A stretch of 64,000 nucleotides of DNA from Lampris incognitus (Eukaryota > Chordata > Actinopteri > Lampriformes > Lampridae): NCBI RefSeq assembly GCF_029633865.1, contig NC_079216.1:60590545-60654544 (forward strand), in the 5' to 3' direction. The stretch's first letter is position 1. Each line of letters starts with the position of its first letter. The notes under the pieces were generated by a model. The model saw nothing but the letters and a program-made list of their open reading frames with translations, was not told where the DNA came from and made no database searches. Positions 31,101 through 42,533 of the stretch are shown here, in pieces. Both the position numbers and the translations under genes were made by a program.

Positions 31101-33184
31101 GAGGCTGTTGAGTCTTTGTTCCCATATTTCTCATTTATAAATGCAAATCTTCAAACTGGATAAGTTAACATCCGGGATTTAAGATGCTAGATATCTCACT
31201 AAATAGGCTTTTAAGAAACATTAGCCCTTTCCTCTTGCATCCACTGTCGAGTTGGAGGCATTTCACTGTCGCTATCAATAAAATGGCAAATTAGCATAAC
31301 TTAATTATGACATGGTTCCAATAGTAGTAGTAATTCCAGACTCAATTCCTGATTCACATGAAAGGACTCAGTTGACACTGGTAATTCTTAAAACTAAATA
31401 TTATACTTGAGCAGTACTTGCTTTAGGACATTGGATGTCTCCACATTAACAAAACCAGTCAGTCATATGTGTAGTCAGACAGCTTGGTTTGTTAAACAGG
31501 TGCCAAGGGCCTTGTAGTTTCTGATTGTTATAAAGCTTAGGCTGCTAATATTCAGAAAGCCTAGATGTATATATAGGGCGGCACAGTAGCGCAGTAGTTA
31601 GCACGGTCGCCTCACAGCAAAAAGGTCCTGGGTTCGAGTCCCGGGGTAGTCCAACCTTGGGGGTTGTCCTGGGTCGTCCTTTGTGTGGAGTTTGCATGTT
31701 CCCCGTGTCTGTGTGGGTTTCCTCCGGGTGCTCCGGTTTCCTCCCACAGTCCAAAGACATGTAGGTCAGGTGAATCAGACATACTAAATTGTCCCTAGGT
31801 ATGAGTGTGTGTGTGTATGTCAGCCCTGTGTGATGGCCTGGCGGCCTGTCCAGTGTGTCTCCCTGCCTGCCGCCCAATGATTGCTGGGATAGGCTCCAGC
31901 ATCCCCGCAACTCTGAGAGCAGGATAAGCGGTTCGAATAATGGATGGATGGATAAATGTATATACTAGTCTTTCCATTCACTGATGTACTCCCATGCTAG
32001 GTGACTACACGGGATGGTGGTGTGTTGTCAGTGGGAGCAGACATCCAGTTCAGGATCTGGAACCCAGCCATGTCAGTACTGTCAGTCCAGGACCTCAATG
32101 CATCAACCAGGCTAACAGCACAGAACACCATGACCCACAGCCTGGCCAAGAAGACTGTCAAGGAAATCCAAACTGAACGGGTTAAACTGGGAGAGTATCT
32201 GGGGGTGCGACAAAACGGCAGTTTTATTATTTCTATGTCTCAACACATTTTTACGGCTGTAGACTTCAATTCAAACCAATATTTCTTTTTATTTTCTCTG
32301 TAGATGGATATCAATGAATTGACCCGGCCATGGGGACTGGAGGTGGACAGGGTAGAGCTTGCAGTGGGCTCTCTCCTCAAAGCCCCGGACAGCTCCACAG
32401 GACCTGTAATTGTGCCTCCTATTATGCCGGGATTGGAAGGCCTCACTGGTCCCATTCAGCAACTTGCTATGCACTTTTTGAGTCACAGTGGGCCTTCACA
32501 GCATCAGACAGGTATTGAACAATATTCAACATCCCTTACACTGAAATTTAATATTACATACTGAATATGATGTACTCAGTAATGTATCCCCTGCAGTATA
32601 ACTTATCAGTGTATTGTGTGCCCTATAGAAGACAGTGTAACCTTCACAGATGAACTCGGCGGTGCACCTCAGGCTGTCGTGGCTTCGCCCGGCTCGGTTG
32701 AAGAGCTACTCGGGGTGGTCAGGCTGCTGCTGTCTGAAAGCCTGGTCAGCCAGGTTAGGGCTTGCTTCCAATTCCACATCAGCTCGGGGGATGGACAGCT
32801 TGAGAGCTACTTTGTGGACCTGAGCCAAGGTGATGGTTTATTGACCAAAACAGTATAGCAGAGACTTCACTTCGATATATGAATTTACTGCAACATGTGC
32901 TAAATGTGTGTAATGATACTGGGATTAACACTGGAAGTGTTGTTATAGAAATGTAAGATGTGTGTTTTCCTTTGTGCTTTACTATAGGCAGTGGTGCAGC
33001 AGGTGCAGGATCCCCTTGCAGACAACCAGATGTTACACTGAGCATGAGTGACAGCGACCTGCTGGCCATGTTTGAGGGCAGCCTACGACCATTTGCTGCC
33101 TACACCGGTGGGAGACTGAAAGTACAGGGAGATCTGAAAACTGCCATGAAGTTGGAAGAACTCATAAAACTAATCAGGAAATAG
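28140..33184 (+). CDS. stoml1: Stomatin-like protein 1 (SPFH plus SCP2 domains)
   Basis: Membrane scaffold of late endosomes that joins a stomatin domain to a sterol-carrier domain and is linked to cholesterol distribution. Seven exons: 28140-28293, 29545-29651, 29744-29893, 32001-32204, 32304-32511, 32629-32829, 32988-33184 (TAG); phases agree, product 406 residues. The N-terminus carries YQPL (10-13), a YxxPhi sorting motif as expected for the late-endosomal signal of this family. A membrane hairpin follows around residues 60-87 (ICNIIVIFLVYICTFITFPI), then the SPFH core (QRIVVFRLGR, QRVDLRTRAFNIPP, GADIQFRIW). The SCP2-like domain is at the C-terminus, ending GRLKVQGDLKTAMKLEELIK. Intron 1 holds a SINE and a LINE remnant; intron 3 holds a TTAA MITE and a SINE. 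Confidence 0.93.
28492..28812 (+). mobile_element. tRNA-derived SINE (family 1) in stoml1 intron 1
   Basis: Head with CACAGTGGTTAGCACGG and B box GGTTCGAACCC, then the TGTGTGGAGTTTACATGTTC core. The 3' part reads GAACTGGAGTTGGTCCCC and GCAGAAGACACATTTCA, ending ACATAAAGTGGC. This tail type is shared with 41248. Confidence 0.8.
28895..29470 (-). mobile_element. LINE reverse-transcriptase 3' remnant in stoml1 intron 1
   Basis: Minus-strand translation gives FYSGAIDTILAGCLTTWYGN, then LQRVVQSAERTTGT and, after frameshifts, RERLKSSFPQTMKYL followed by an Asn-rich run from ATT repeats. These blocks resemble the end of fish non-LTR polymerases (Rex/CR1-like). It is too short to assign a clade firmly. 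Confidence 0.55.
30281..30841. mobile_element. TTAA-type MITE in stoml1 intron 3
   Basis: The ends TTAAAGGTAGAACGAGTAGG and (reverse complement of the right end) TTAAAGGTAGAGTGAGTAAG are imperfect inverted repeats of about 20 bases, each including TTAA (30281-30284 and 30838-30841). The 553-bp interior has no transposase motif. TTAA target sites fit piggyBac or T2/Kolobok-type elements. Confidence 0.6.
31575..31955 (+). mobile_element. tRNA-derived SINE (family 1, GGATGG tail) in stoml1 intron 3
   Basis: Head with CAGTAGCGCAGTAGTTAGC and B box GGTTCGAGTCCC, the conserved TGTGTGGAGTTTGCATGTTC core, then AAAGACATGTAGGTCAGGTG and a GGATGGATGG tail. ATGTATATA occurs on both sides and is a likely target-site duplication. 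Confidence 0.85.
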
Positions 33185-33458
33185 TTGCTCAAGTATCTTC
33201 TGTGGCCTTTGCAAATATTTTGATATTCATTGAATCTTTGTTTGGACATATACCTGCTATTAGCAAGTTGTTTTTAACGTGCTCACAGTTTTCTAAATAC
33301 ATGAAAATGTATCACAAGAAAACAACGAGCACAAATTATTACGGTGTCGATTTCCTTCAAGGCTACACGTTGAAATCTGGGTAGAAAATGGTTGCATCTT
33401 AGGAAACTATGAAAGTAGATCTTGTTGATTTTGATTTCCTTATAATATTGAGAAACCT

Positions 33459-34435
33459 TTAAAGGGAAACAATCACAATTTTCAACATTATCTCTTTATA
33501 TACAGACAGGTGACAAATTAAGGGGAAAACCTGAATACTTGACTCCTACAGTGATGGGGTTCGGGGGCTCTGTTATGCTCTGAGGGACATTTTCCTGGCA
33601 TGGTTTGGGTCCACTTGTCCCATTAGAGGAAGGATAACAGCAAATCGCTACAAACTTATTCTGAGTGATCACCTTTCTCCTATGATGAGACATGTCTATC
33701 CTGATGGGAGTGGTCTCTTCCAGGATGACAATGCCCCCCTCCACAGGGCACGAGGGGTCACTGAATGGTTTGGCGAGTATGACAATGAGGTAAATCGTTT
33801 GCTGTCACCTTCGCAGTCACCACATCTAAACCCAATTGACACCTATGGGAGATTTTGACCGACGTGTTAGCACTCTCCACCACCATCATCATCAAAACAC
33901 CAAATGAGGGAATATCTTTTGGAAGAACGGTGTCTGTCCCTCCAGTAGAGTTCAGTTAGAGTCTATGACAAGGAGCACTGAAGCTGTTTTGGAGGCTCGT
34001 GGTGGCCCAACATCTTACTCACACACGTTATGTTGGTTTTTCCTTTCATTTGTCACCCATTTGTATATTGTGGGCATAACACTCCGTTGAGTTTTCCATG
34101 CGGCTTTGAAACGCCGACGAAACTCTGCAGAAACTGGTGGACATTCCGTGAACCGCCGTCTTCGGTGGCATTCACTACGACAGCTGTATGTCGCGTTATT
34201 AGCATTTTCTTATGTGGTGTAGCCCCCTGAAAGAAGGGGGCAAACCAGGAAGTATGAATGTAGTTTTCATATCCATGGGTTGTTGGACAGTAACAGCACT
34301 GATGGACACTTGTCTGCACAGTTTCACTGGCATTTCAGAGACGCACAGAAGAGTGCTTAGTACTGTGGCTGCTACTGATGTATTATCCATATAAACACAC
34401 ATATAGTGTTGAAAAGCACGGTTGTTTCCCTTTAA
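33459..34435. mobile_element. TTAA-type MITE interrupted by a Tc1-like fragment
   Basis: The ends TTAAAGGGAAACAATCACAA and (right, reverse complement) TTAAAGGGAAACAACCGTGC are inverted repeats that continue imperfectly for about 50 bases, with TTAA at both termini. TTAAAGGRR is the terminal pattern of T2/Kolobok-type MITEs. A Tc1-like fragment (33503-34073) lies inside. No transposase of its own is visible. Confidence 0.6.
33503..34073 (+). mobile_element. Internally deleted Tc1-like element, nested
   Basis: The ends share GGTGACAAAT in inverted orientation, next to TA at 33501 and 34074. Inside is a transposase scrap with GLFQDDNAPLHRARGVTEWF and SPSQSPHLNPID, equivalent to the second Asp and third catalytic block of DD34E enzymes, followed by stops. 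The N-terminal half is absent. Confidence 0.7.
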
Positions 34436-35962
34436 ATCATTTCGCTAATATATTGAAAACGTTTTTGTCACACTGTAAACACCTTTTTTTAATTTGCTGT
34501 AATGTTATTTACTGGTATTTGCTTGTGCGTGGGGCCTTTCTTTTGGAGTTGAATCAGGATTGTGTTCAGCCCACAACACTCAAAACAGGTCCTTCTTGGC
34601 TCCGCTGCAGCTTTGTTGAGCGCATGTTCCTTAAGTTTCCTCGCTGCAACAACATTAAATTATCTGAATCCGTACTGGTGTTGACCATTTCATATTTCCG
34701 GTTCAAGACAATCCTGTGGAGTCTCTCAAGGATCCTTAAAGTCTCAACCTGCTTATCTTTTACATCCCTTCATTTACTCCTTACCCATACCGTAGTACCC
34801 CATCGGCTACCAACTCTACTACAAAAACTAGTGGAGGCAATTGAGCGGACTCTATTCTTGCTGCTCGTCTGATATTTCCTGCCTGCACCTGCACCAAGAA
34901 GAAGTAAACGCAGTGCACGAGGCATCAATGTGCTTAGGCCACATAAAAAAACTGCCAATAAGCTCTTGACTCAGTTTTCTGCAGTTGTCATCCCTTACCG
35001 AGTCCAACGCCTCTCTCTCCTGGCCAGTCGCCTTTCTGCCTTCCTCACTTTCTTTTCTCGCATCACTTGGCGATCAGTCGCAACACTGCCTGTGCTGTAT
35101 CGGCCTTTATGTTGCCTTCTGACGGACATCTCCAACCTGCCAGATGCAGAGAAACCTGCTCACACCTTTCTTTCCTCAGGAGTCTGCAAAACCGCCGTGG
35201 CTGGAATCCCGAAAACTCTTCAGTACGGCTCATTCACCCTTGGCCATGTTGTCCGACAGTTGATCTTTCCTCTGCAGACGTCGGCCCATTTAATTGTCGT
35301 CATGATGTTGGGTTTAGATGGTGCACAGAAGATATCCGCATGGATGAGCAGCGTTTATTGTTTACCAGAGCAACAGACGCGATAAGAGTTAAGTCACATT
35401 AAAATAGCATTAATTTAAATCAGTAGCTAAATCTTGGGTGTTGTTGGGTTTTTGTTAATGAAAATGGAGTCATTTCAATTTATTAATTGGTATTTAGTGT
35501 TTTTTTTTTTTTTTACACAACTGGTGGGTTTTATCGTTTCAGTTTTTGCCTAAATTACGTCTGGTGGATGACGTATGCAGCTCCTCCAGCCATGGCCTTG
35601 TCCTCATCCATAAATCAAGGCAAGAGCTCGTTTTCAAAGACGGCAAACCTTCTGAAGGTCTCCGAGCCACAGCAGTTATTGTTTTTGAAATGATTAAAGC
35701 AACTTAGGACGACATTAAGACCACTTTTTACCGCCACATTTACCGCAATTTGGCATGGTGCAAACTGGAATATGGATTTTTTTTTCCTTTTCTGTAAAAT
35801 CCAAAAGTTTCGCTGCTTTATTGCACTAGGTTGGTCAGAGGCATGTTCAGGGCCGTGAGGGGGGCTGACTGTTCGAGCAGCCCCCCCCCCCAACCGGGCC
35901 AGACGTCCCTGAGAGAGCAGCTGCCGCGGGGAAACCAGAGGGAGCGAGCATTAGTTGGTAGG
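34436..35962. other. stoml1-cyp11a1 intergenic region
   Basis: No exon or repeat family recognised. Several open frames exist (for example 34930-35385, plus) but have no domain signature that I can name. The last few hundred bases should contain the cyp11a1 promoter and 5' UTR; ATG at 35963 follows a long upstream in-frame stretch without family similarity. Confidence 0.4.
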
Positions 35963-38900
35963 ATGGCCAGGTGGGGTTTGTGGTGCAGCCCTGGGATGCT
36001 GTGCTTGTCGTGGACGGAGGGCCTGGTGGTGCACGGTGTGCGCCATAGCAGCAGTTTACCGGTGGTCAGACAGGTGGGCCCAGAGAGCCGCGCTGCCGTG
36101 AGACCTTTCGACGAGATTCCAGGCCGGTGGAAGAACGGGGTGGCCAACCTTTACAATTTCTGGAAGCTGGACGGCTTCAGAAACCTTCACCGCATCATGG
36201 TGCACAACTTCAACACGTTTGGGCCCATTTACAGGTACGGAAGACGGGGCAGTTTGCATCGGCTGGCGGTTAGGGTTGCAATAGGTGTATTTGCAGATAT
36301 TTCAAATGGTGCCATGTTAAGTAAATCAAGTCAGTAACTTCAAAAAAAGAACTTACTGTAGACTATACAACTATTATGTGAATGATGTGGTTTGAGGGAG
36401 GCAACGTGTCTTATGTTCTCTAGTTTAAGATAAATGCAGGCATGATTTGCTGAAAATTGTGTTTTTTAAATGAGATGTTCTCTCTCTCTGTGCAACAGGG
36501 AGAAAATAGGTTATTATGAGAGTGTCAATATCATCAATCCAGAGGACGCAGCCCTCCTGTTCAAAGCAGAGGGTTATCATCCCAAAAGGCTACGAGTAGA
36601 ACCATGGACATCATACAGGGACTACAGGAACCGAAAATATGGAGTTTTACTCAAGTACGTTATACAAGTAACCTAATCAACCTTTAGGTGTTATTCCAAT
36701 AGCAGTAAAGCCTACCCAGTCTCCTATATCAACCACCAAATCTTCCAACAGGGATGGAGAAGACTGGAGGAACAACAGGGTGATTCTCAACAAGGAGGTG
36801 ATCTCCCCGAAGGTGCAGGGCAACTTTGTGCCTCTGCTGGACGAAGTTGGACAGGATTTTGTGGCCAGAGTTTATCAAAAAATCGAAAGAAGTGGCCAAA
36901 ACAAGTGGACCGCTGACTTCTCGCATGAACTCTTTAAATATGCACTGGAATGTAAGAATGGCTTTTTTTTTTAATCCCAACTGTCAACTCATCTGTCCAT
37001 ATTTTGGGCTGCCAAAGGTGTTTTGTTGCTGACGTGTCTCATGCTCTGTGTCTTGTTTGTGCACATTTCCGTGAAGCGGTGAGCTCAGTGCTGTACGGCG
37101 AGCGTCTGGGATTGATGCTGGACTCCATTGACCCCGAGGCTCAGCATTTCATTGACTGCATCACCCTCATGTTCAAGACCACCTCACCCATGCTGTACAT
37201 CCCCCCGGGCCTGCTGAGGCGGATCGGGGCTAAAGTGTGGCGAGACCATGTGGAGGCTTGGGATGGCATATTTAATCAAGGTAGGACTTCACTGGTCAGA
37301 GAGCGATTGACAGCACCATGTTGTAGCATGACTCCAACTAGATTTCCTCAAGTAATATGTTGTAGGGGTGTAGCACGCCATTAAATCCCTCAGTCAGGTT
37401 TCATGATGAATCAGCAGAATGCATAATAGAGATAAGCGGCACGGTGGCACAGTGGTTAGTGCTGTTGCCTCACAGCAAGAAGGTCCTAGGTTTGAACCCC
37501 AGGCTTGTCCAACCTCGGGGGTCATCCCAGGTCATCCTCTGTGTGGGGTTTGCATGTTCTCCCCGTGTCTGCGGTGGGTTTTCTCCGGGTGCTCCGGTTT
37601 CCCCCACCATAAAAAAAAACATGCATGAAAGGGTTAATACTCCTGTCTGTGCCCTTGACCGAGGCGTGGCAAGACCAACTAGTGTTGGCCCCGGGTGCTG
37701 CCCACTGCTCCTAGCTACACAGCTAGGATGGGTTACATCCAGAGTGTAATTTCCACAAGAGGATCATAAAGTATCTCCAAAAAACAAAAAATCATTAGCA
37801 TGGTCATTTGAGTGTCACACGTTACTACCGTTGTGTGTGATGTGGTTTTGTCTCTTACACAATCCTGTGGCTGATAAGCGGACCGCTGCATCCAGAACAT
37901 ATACAAGAAGCTACATCAGGAGGGAGGCTCCCCGACAAAATACCCCGGGGTCCTGGCGAGCCTGCTCATGCTAAACAAGCTGTCCATCGAAGACATAAAG
38001 GCCAGCGTCACCGAGCTGATGGCAGGAGGTGTCGACACGGTACAAAAACACAAACAACCGACTGGGGACAGTCGGTTGAAACATGCCAAAACCTTAAAAT
38101 GGATGCCATCGTGACTGGCTCTAAGTACAATGTGTATTTCAGACCTCTATAACTTTGCTGTGGACGTTGTACGAGCTGGCCAGACACCCAAGCCTCCAGG
38201 AGGAGCTAAGGGCGGAGGTGGTTGCTGCCAGGGCCGAAGCCCAGGGAGACATGCTGGAGGTGCTGAAGCGGGTGCCGCTGGTCAAAGGAGCCCTGAAGGA
38301 AACGCTAAGGTGAGAGCTGCAGCACAGGAGGCGAGGCGCGAATGAGGTTGGACAGATGGAGAGATAGCTAATGGGATTTAAATCCTCAATGTCACCCATT
38401 CCACTTCCACACTGTGCGAGCGGAGTTTGATCAGTACTTCACGAGGAAAGGCCAGACTAGCCTCAAAATGCCACTTCTCCACCATGTTTGAAGACATAAG
38501 TATATGGTCAAACTCTTGTCCATACCGATTGCCTCATTCTGATGTTTTGATTAGAAATGTACACTACCGTTCAAAAGTTTGGGATCACATTGAAATGTCC
38601 ATATTTTTGAAGGAAAAGCACTGTACTGTTCAATGAAGATAACTTTAAACTAGTCTTAACTTTAAAGAAATACACTCTATACATTGCTAATGTGGTAAAT
38701 GACTATTCTAGCTGCAAATGTCTGGTTTTTGGTGCAATATCTACATAGGTGTATAGAGGCCCATTTCAAGCAACTATCACTCCAGTGTTCTAATGGTACA
38801 ATGTGTTTGCTCATTGGCTCAGAAGGCTAATTGATGATTAGAAAACCCTTGTGCAATCATGTTCACACATCCGAAAACAGTTTAGCTCGTTACAGAAGCT

Positions 38901-40940
38901 ACAAAACTGACCTTCCTTTGAGCAGATTGAGTTTCTGGAGCATCACATTTGTGGGGTCAATTAAACGCTCAAAATGGCCAGAAAAAGAGAACTTTCATCT
39001 GAAACTCGACAGTCTATTCCTGTTCTTAGAAATGAAGGCTATTCCATGCGAGAAATTGCTAAGAAATTGAAGATTTCCTACACCGGTGTGTCCTACTCCC
39101 TTCAGAGGACAGCACAAACAGGCTCTAACCAGAGTAGAAAAAGAAGTGGGAGGCCGCGTTGCACAACTGAGCAAGAAGATAAGTACATTAGAGTCTCTAG
39201 TTTGAGAAACAGACGCCTCACAGGTCCCCAACTGGCATCTTCATTAAATAGTACCCGCAAAACACCAGTGTCAACATCTACAGTGAAGAGGCGGCTGCGG
39301 GATTCTGGGCTTCAGGGCAGAGTGGCAAAGAAAAAGCCATATCTGAGACTGACCAATAAAAGAAAAAGATTAAGATAGGCAAAAGAACACAGACATTGGA
39401 CAGAGGAAGACTGGAAAAAAGTGTTGTGGACGGATGAATCCAAGTTTGAGGTGTTTGGATCACAAAGAAGAACGTTTGTGAGACGCAGAACAAATGAAAA
39501 GATGCTGGAAGAATGCCTGATGCCATCTGTTAAGCATGGTGGAGGTAATGTGATGGTCTGGGGTTGCTTTGGTGCTGGTAAGGTGGGAGATTTGTACAGG
39601 GTAAAAGGGATTCTGAATAAGGAAGGCTATCACTCCATTTTGCAACGCCATGCCATACCCAGTGGACAGCGCTTGATTGGAGCCAATTTCATCCTACAAC
39701 AGGACAATGACCCTAAACACACCTCCAAATTGTGCAAGAACTATTTAGAGCAGAAGCAGGCAGCTGGTATTCTATCGGTAATGGAGTGGCCAGCGCAGTC
39801 ACCAGATCTGAACCCCATTGAGCTGTTGTGGGAGCAGCTTGACCGTATGGTACGCAAGAAGTGCCCATCCAACCAATCCAACTTGTGGGAGCTGCTTCTG
39901 GAAGCGTGGGGTGCAATTTCTCCAGATTACCTCAACAAATTAACAGCTAGAATGCCAAAGGTCTGCAATGCTGTAATTGCTGCAAATGGAGGATTCTTTG
40001 ACGAAAGCAAAGTTTGATGTAAAAAAAATCTTATTTCAAATACAAATCATTATTTCTAACCTTGTCAATGTCTTGACTCTATTTTCTATTCATTTCACAA
40101 CATATGGTGGTGAATAAGTGTGACTTTTCATGGAAAACACAAAATTGTTTGGGTGATCCCAAACTTTTGAACGGTAGTGTACGTTGCATTGGTGTACAAG
40201 AAATAACTTGACTTTTCCCCACAAACACTGGCAACGATGGCCTTTCCAGTCGTGCTTTCTGCAACAGTAAGATCTGCTGACATTTTGAGTTGAGTCTGTG
40301 AAAAAAGTCTTCTTGATCTTTTAGACTACATCCTGTTGCAGTGAGTTTGCAGAGGTACACAACTGAAGACATAATCATTCAGAACTACCACATACCATCT
40401 GGGGTAAGAGACAATAAGCACACATTTAAGGCTATTTCTGTTTTTGTGATTTGAGGGGTGTTGTACAATTGTTGTAGAGAAGGCATGTTAATTGAACACG
40501 GTGTTGAGTACCACTCTCTTTGTGTGTGTGTGTGTGTGGTCAGACTCTGGTCCAACTAGGGCTTTATGCAATGGGCAGAGACCCCCGGCTGTTCGCGCGA
40601 CCGGAGCAGTACCAGCCCTCTCGCTGGCTGAGGACCGAGAGCCACTACTTCAAGAGCCTGGGCTTCGGCTTCGGCCCACGCCAGTGTCTTGGACGCAGAA
40701 TAGCCGAGACGGAGATGCAACTCTTTCTCATCCACGTGAGACACGCAGTGAATAAAGAGTCCCAACATATCTTGAGCTCATTTACGCTGTGTCCTGACCA
40801 TGTTTGTGCTTTGTCTTCTTCCACTGCAGATGCTGGGGAACTTCCGGGTGGAGAAGCAGCGCCAGGCTGAAGTGCAGAGTGTCTTCGAGCTCATTCTGTT
40901 ACCTGAAAAGCCCATCATATTAACCTTAAAGCCTCTTAAA
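35963..40940 (+). CDS. cyp11a1: Cholesterol side-chain cleavage enzyme, mitochondrial P450scc
   Basis: Converts cholesterol to pregnenolone on the matrix side of the inner mitochondrial membrane, the first step of steroid synthesis, using adrenodoxin. Nine exons: 35963-36234, 36499-36654, 36752-36951, 37077-37280, 37879-38039, 38143-38309, 40325-40403, 40544-40735, 40830-40940 (TAA); phases agree and the product is 513 residues. The N-terminus is Arg/Ser-rich, fitting a mitochondrial presequence. Helix I has AGGVDT (326-331), helix K has ETLR (384-387), and the heme loop [10 protein letters not shown] (454-463) holds the thiolate Cys461. ATG 35963 was chosen because MARWGLW begins the conserved leader; an earlier in-frame ATG at 35831 adds unrelated sequence. 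Intron 6 holds a Tc1-like element and intron 4 a SINE. The coding frame is intact. Confidence 0.95.
37436..37785 (+). mobile_element. tRNA-derived SINE (family 1) in cyp11a1 intron 4
   Basis: Head with CACAGTGGTTAGTGCTG and a mutated B box GGTTTGAACCCC, core TGTGTGGGGTTTGCATGTTC, then GGATGGGTTACATCC and an A-rich end with ATAAAGTATCTCC. More diverged than the copies at 31575 and 52735. Confidence 0.8.
38562..40179 (+). mobile_element. Tc1-like transposon copy B (1618 bp) in cyp11a1 intron 6
   Basis: Same inverted ends and exact length as copy A, with TA at 38560-38561 and 40180-40181. It sits between cyp11a1 exons 6 and 7 in the gene's orientation, ending about 145 bases before exon 7. The transposase (from 38974) is broken by only one nonsense codon that I can see. 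Confidence 0.93.
38974..40017 (+). pseudogene. Tc1-like transposase, one nonsense codon (copy B)
   Basis: The frame runs [20 protein letters not shown] through the paired-like DNA-binding region to KRKRLR, where TGG has become TAG (about 39376-39378; copy A still has TGG). It then continues [37 protein letters not shown] and [11 protein letters not shown] to 40017. The DD34E residues are all present. Complementary damage in the two copies points to a recently active source. Confidence 0.88.
40521..40540. repeat. (GT)n tract at the cyp11a1 exon 8 acceptor
   Basis: A short GT run ends a few bases before the CAG acceptor at 40541-40543, taking the place of a normal polypyrimidine tract. Confidence 0.85.
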
Positions 40941-41247
40941 GGCAATCAGTGACAGAAGAGTTTAGAGGGACATGGTGGGTCTAGAGCAAATTACCTCATT
41001 AATTGCAGGGCATTGCATTTCTATATTTATCATTTTTCAAATTATGAAATCGAACACTGTTTTTTCATAGTGTATTGGAGATTAGAGCATATGTAACAGC
41101 GAGACCACATACTGAAACAGAAAGAATTTCTTAAAATACAGAATGTATTACCCGTCAATGTAAATTACTGATAAATCAATAATACAAGTGATGAAAAAAA
41201 ATAATCTGGTTCTTTGGCAATAATTTCCCAAGTCTAAGATCATCCTA

Positions 41248-41585
41248 GCGGCACGGTGGCCCAGTGGTCAGCACTGTTGCCTCACAGCAAGAAGGTCCTG
41301 GGTTCGAAACCCAGGCCATGCCAGGTCCTTTCTGTGTCGAGTCTGCACGTTCTCCCCGTGTCTGTGTGGGTTTCCTCCGGGTGCTCCGGTTTCCTCCCAC
41401 CATCAAAAAGACATGCATGTTAGGGTTAATACTCCTGTCTGTGCCCCTGAGCAAGGCAATGGAAAGAAGAACTGGAGTTGGGCCCCGGGTGCTGCAGCTG
41501 CCCACTGCTCCTATACAATAGGATGGGTTACATGCAGAAGACACATTTCATTGTATTTCGTACAATGGCAAAAATAAAGTGGCTA
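41248..41585 (+). mobile_element. tRNA-derived SINE (family 1) downstream of cyp11a1
   Basis: Head with GGTGGCCCAGTGGTCAGC and B box GGTTCGAAACCC, core GTGTGGGTTTCCTCCGGGTG, then GAACTGGAGTTGGGCCCC and CATGCAGAAGACACATTTCA. It ends in AAAAATAAAGTGGC. Same tail class as 28492. Confidence 0.85.
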
Positions 41586-42087
41586 AAATATTTAACATCT
41601 GATAAAACATAACCGATAGTTTTCGGTTTTAACAGCCTGGTCAGCAGCCCGGTGGATGAGCCACAGCTCAATAGACAGGCGTATCGCAGCCTGTTTCTGC
41701 ATCAGTCATACAGGACTATCACACAGCCTTCTGCAGGAGAAAGAAAGGGGGGGGGCGATAAAGAGAGCCACTACATGCACTTGATTTATCAGTCATGTCA
41801 AACGTAAAGCGGCCCCCTCCTGATCGGGGGAAGATTACTGCTGGATGTTCAGGCAAAGCCGTGCTCGTGCTCGCTCAGTTTGGTCATAATTTCCTGTTTC
41901 TGTCTTCCCCATAATCTAGAGGTGTCCTTCAGCTGAGGCAGGCACGCACACTAACCAGCACGACTGTAACAGATGAGGGACTGTATTGACCTGTCATGAT
42001 GTTTGTGCTGGGGCATTTAATTTCTTTTCTCCTGAGCCGCCAGTGTTTTATCCTTACCTCCGCCGTCTCCAGTTTACTCAGCAAGCT

Positions 42088-42212
42088 CCATCCATCCATT
42101 ATCCAAACCGCTTGTCTTACTCAGGGTTGCGGGGGGATGCTGGAGCCTATCCCAGCAGTCATTGGGCGGCAGGCGGGGAGACACCCTGGACGGGCCGCCA
42201 GCCCATCACAGA
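42088..42212 (-). repeat. SINE (family 1) 3' fragment
   Basis: Reverse complement of the GGATGG-type tail: CCATCCATCCATTATCCAAA, then GGATGCTGGAGCCTATCCCA and GGCGGCAGGCGGGGAGACAC. No head. Confidence 0.8.
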
Positions 42213-42533
42213 CTCAGCAAGACCATTTCTGGTCTTGTTTCTGGTAACTGACAGGGGCATCGCACACATACCAGTTTCCCAGCTACCGCTATGTGTATTT
42301 TCCAGAAAAAAGTGAAAACTGACTTGAGCTGTACGTTGCATACAATAATACTAATTAGCAACTCTTTCTATAATCAGCAAAAAAATATTCATGTCCCACT
42401 CAGAAAGTTCATATATGAAGGTCTACTGTACAGAGCCTTCCTCTGCCCGTAGGTAAGAATTTACTTACGACATGTCCGTATCCCTCTGGTTGAGAAACGG
42501 CTTTTGTGATGTCTGTGCTGTGGGTGTCTGGAT

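Noticed and set aside
34930-35385. 151-codon frame upstream of cyp11a1
   Set aside because: No similarity to any family that I know and no splice partner; left as unassigned.
35831-35962. Upstream in-frame ATG extending cyp11a1 by 44 residues
   Set aside because: The extension is low-complexity and unlike the family leader; ATG at 35963 begins the expected presequence.
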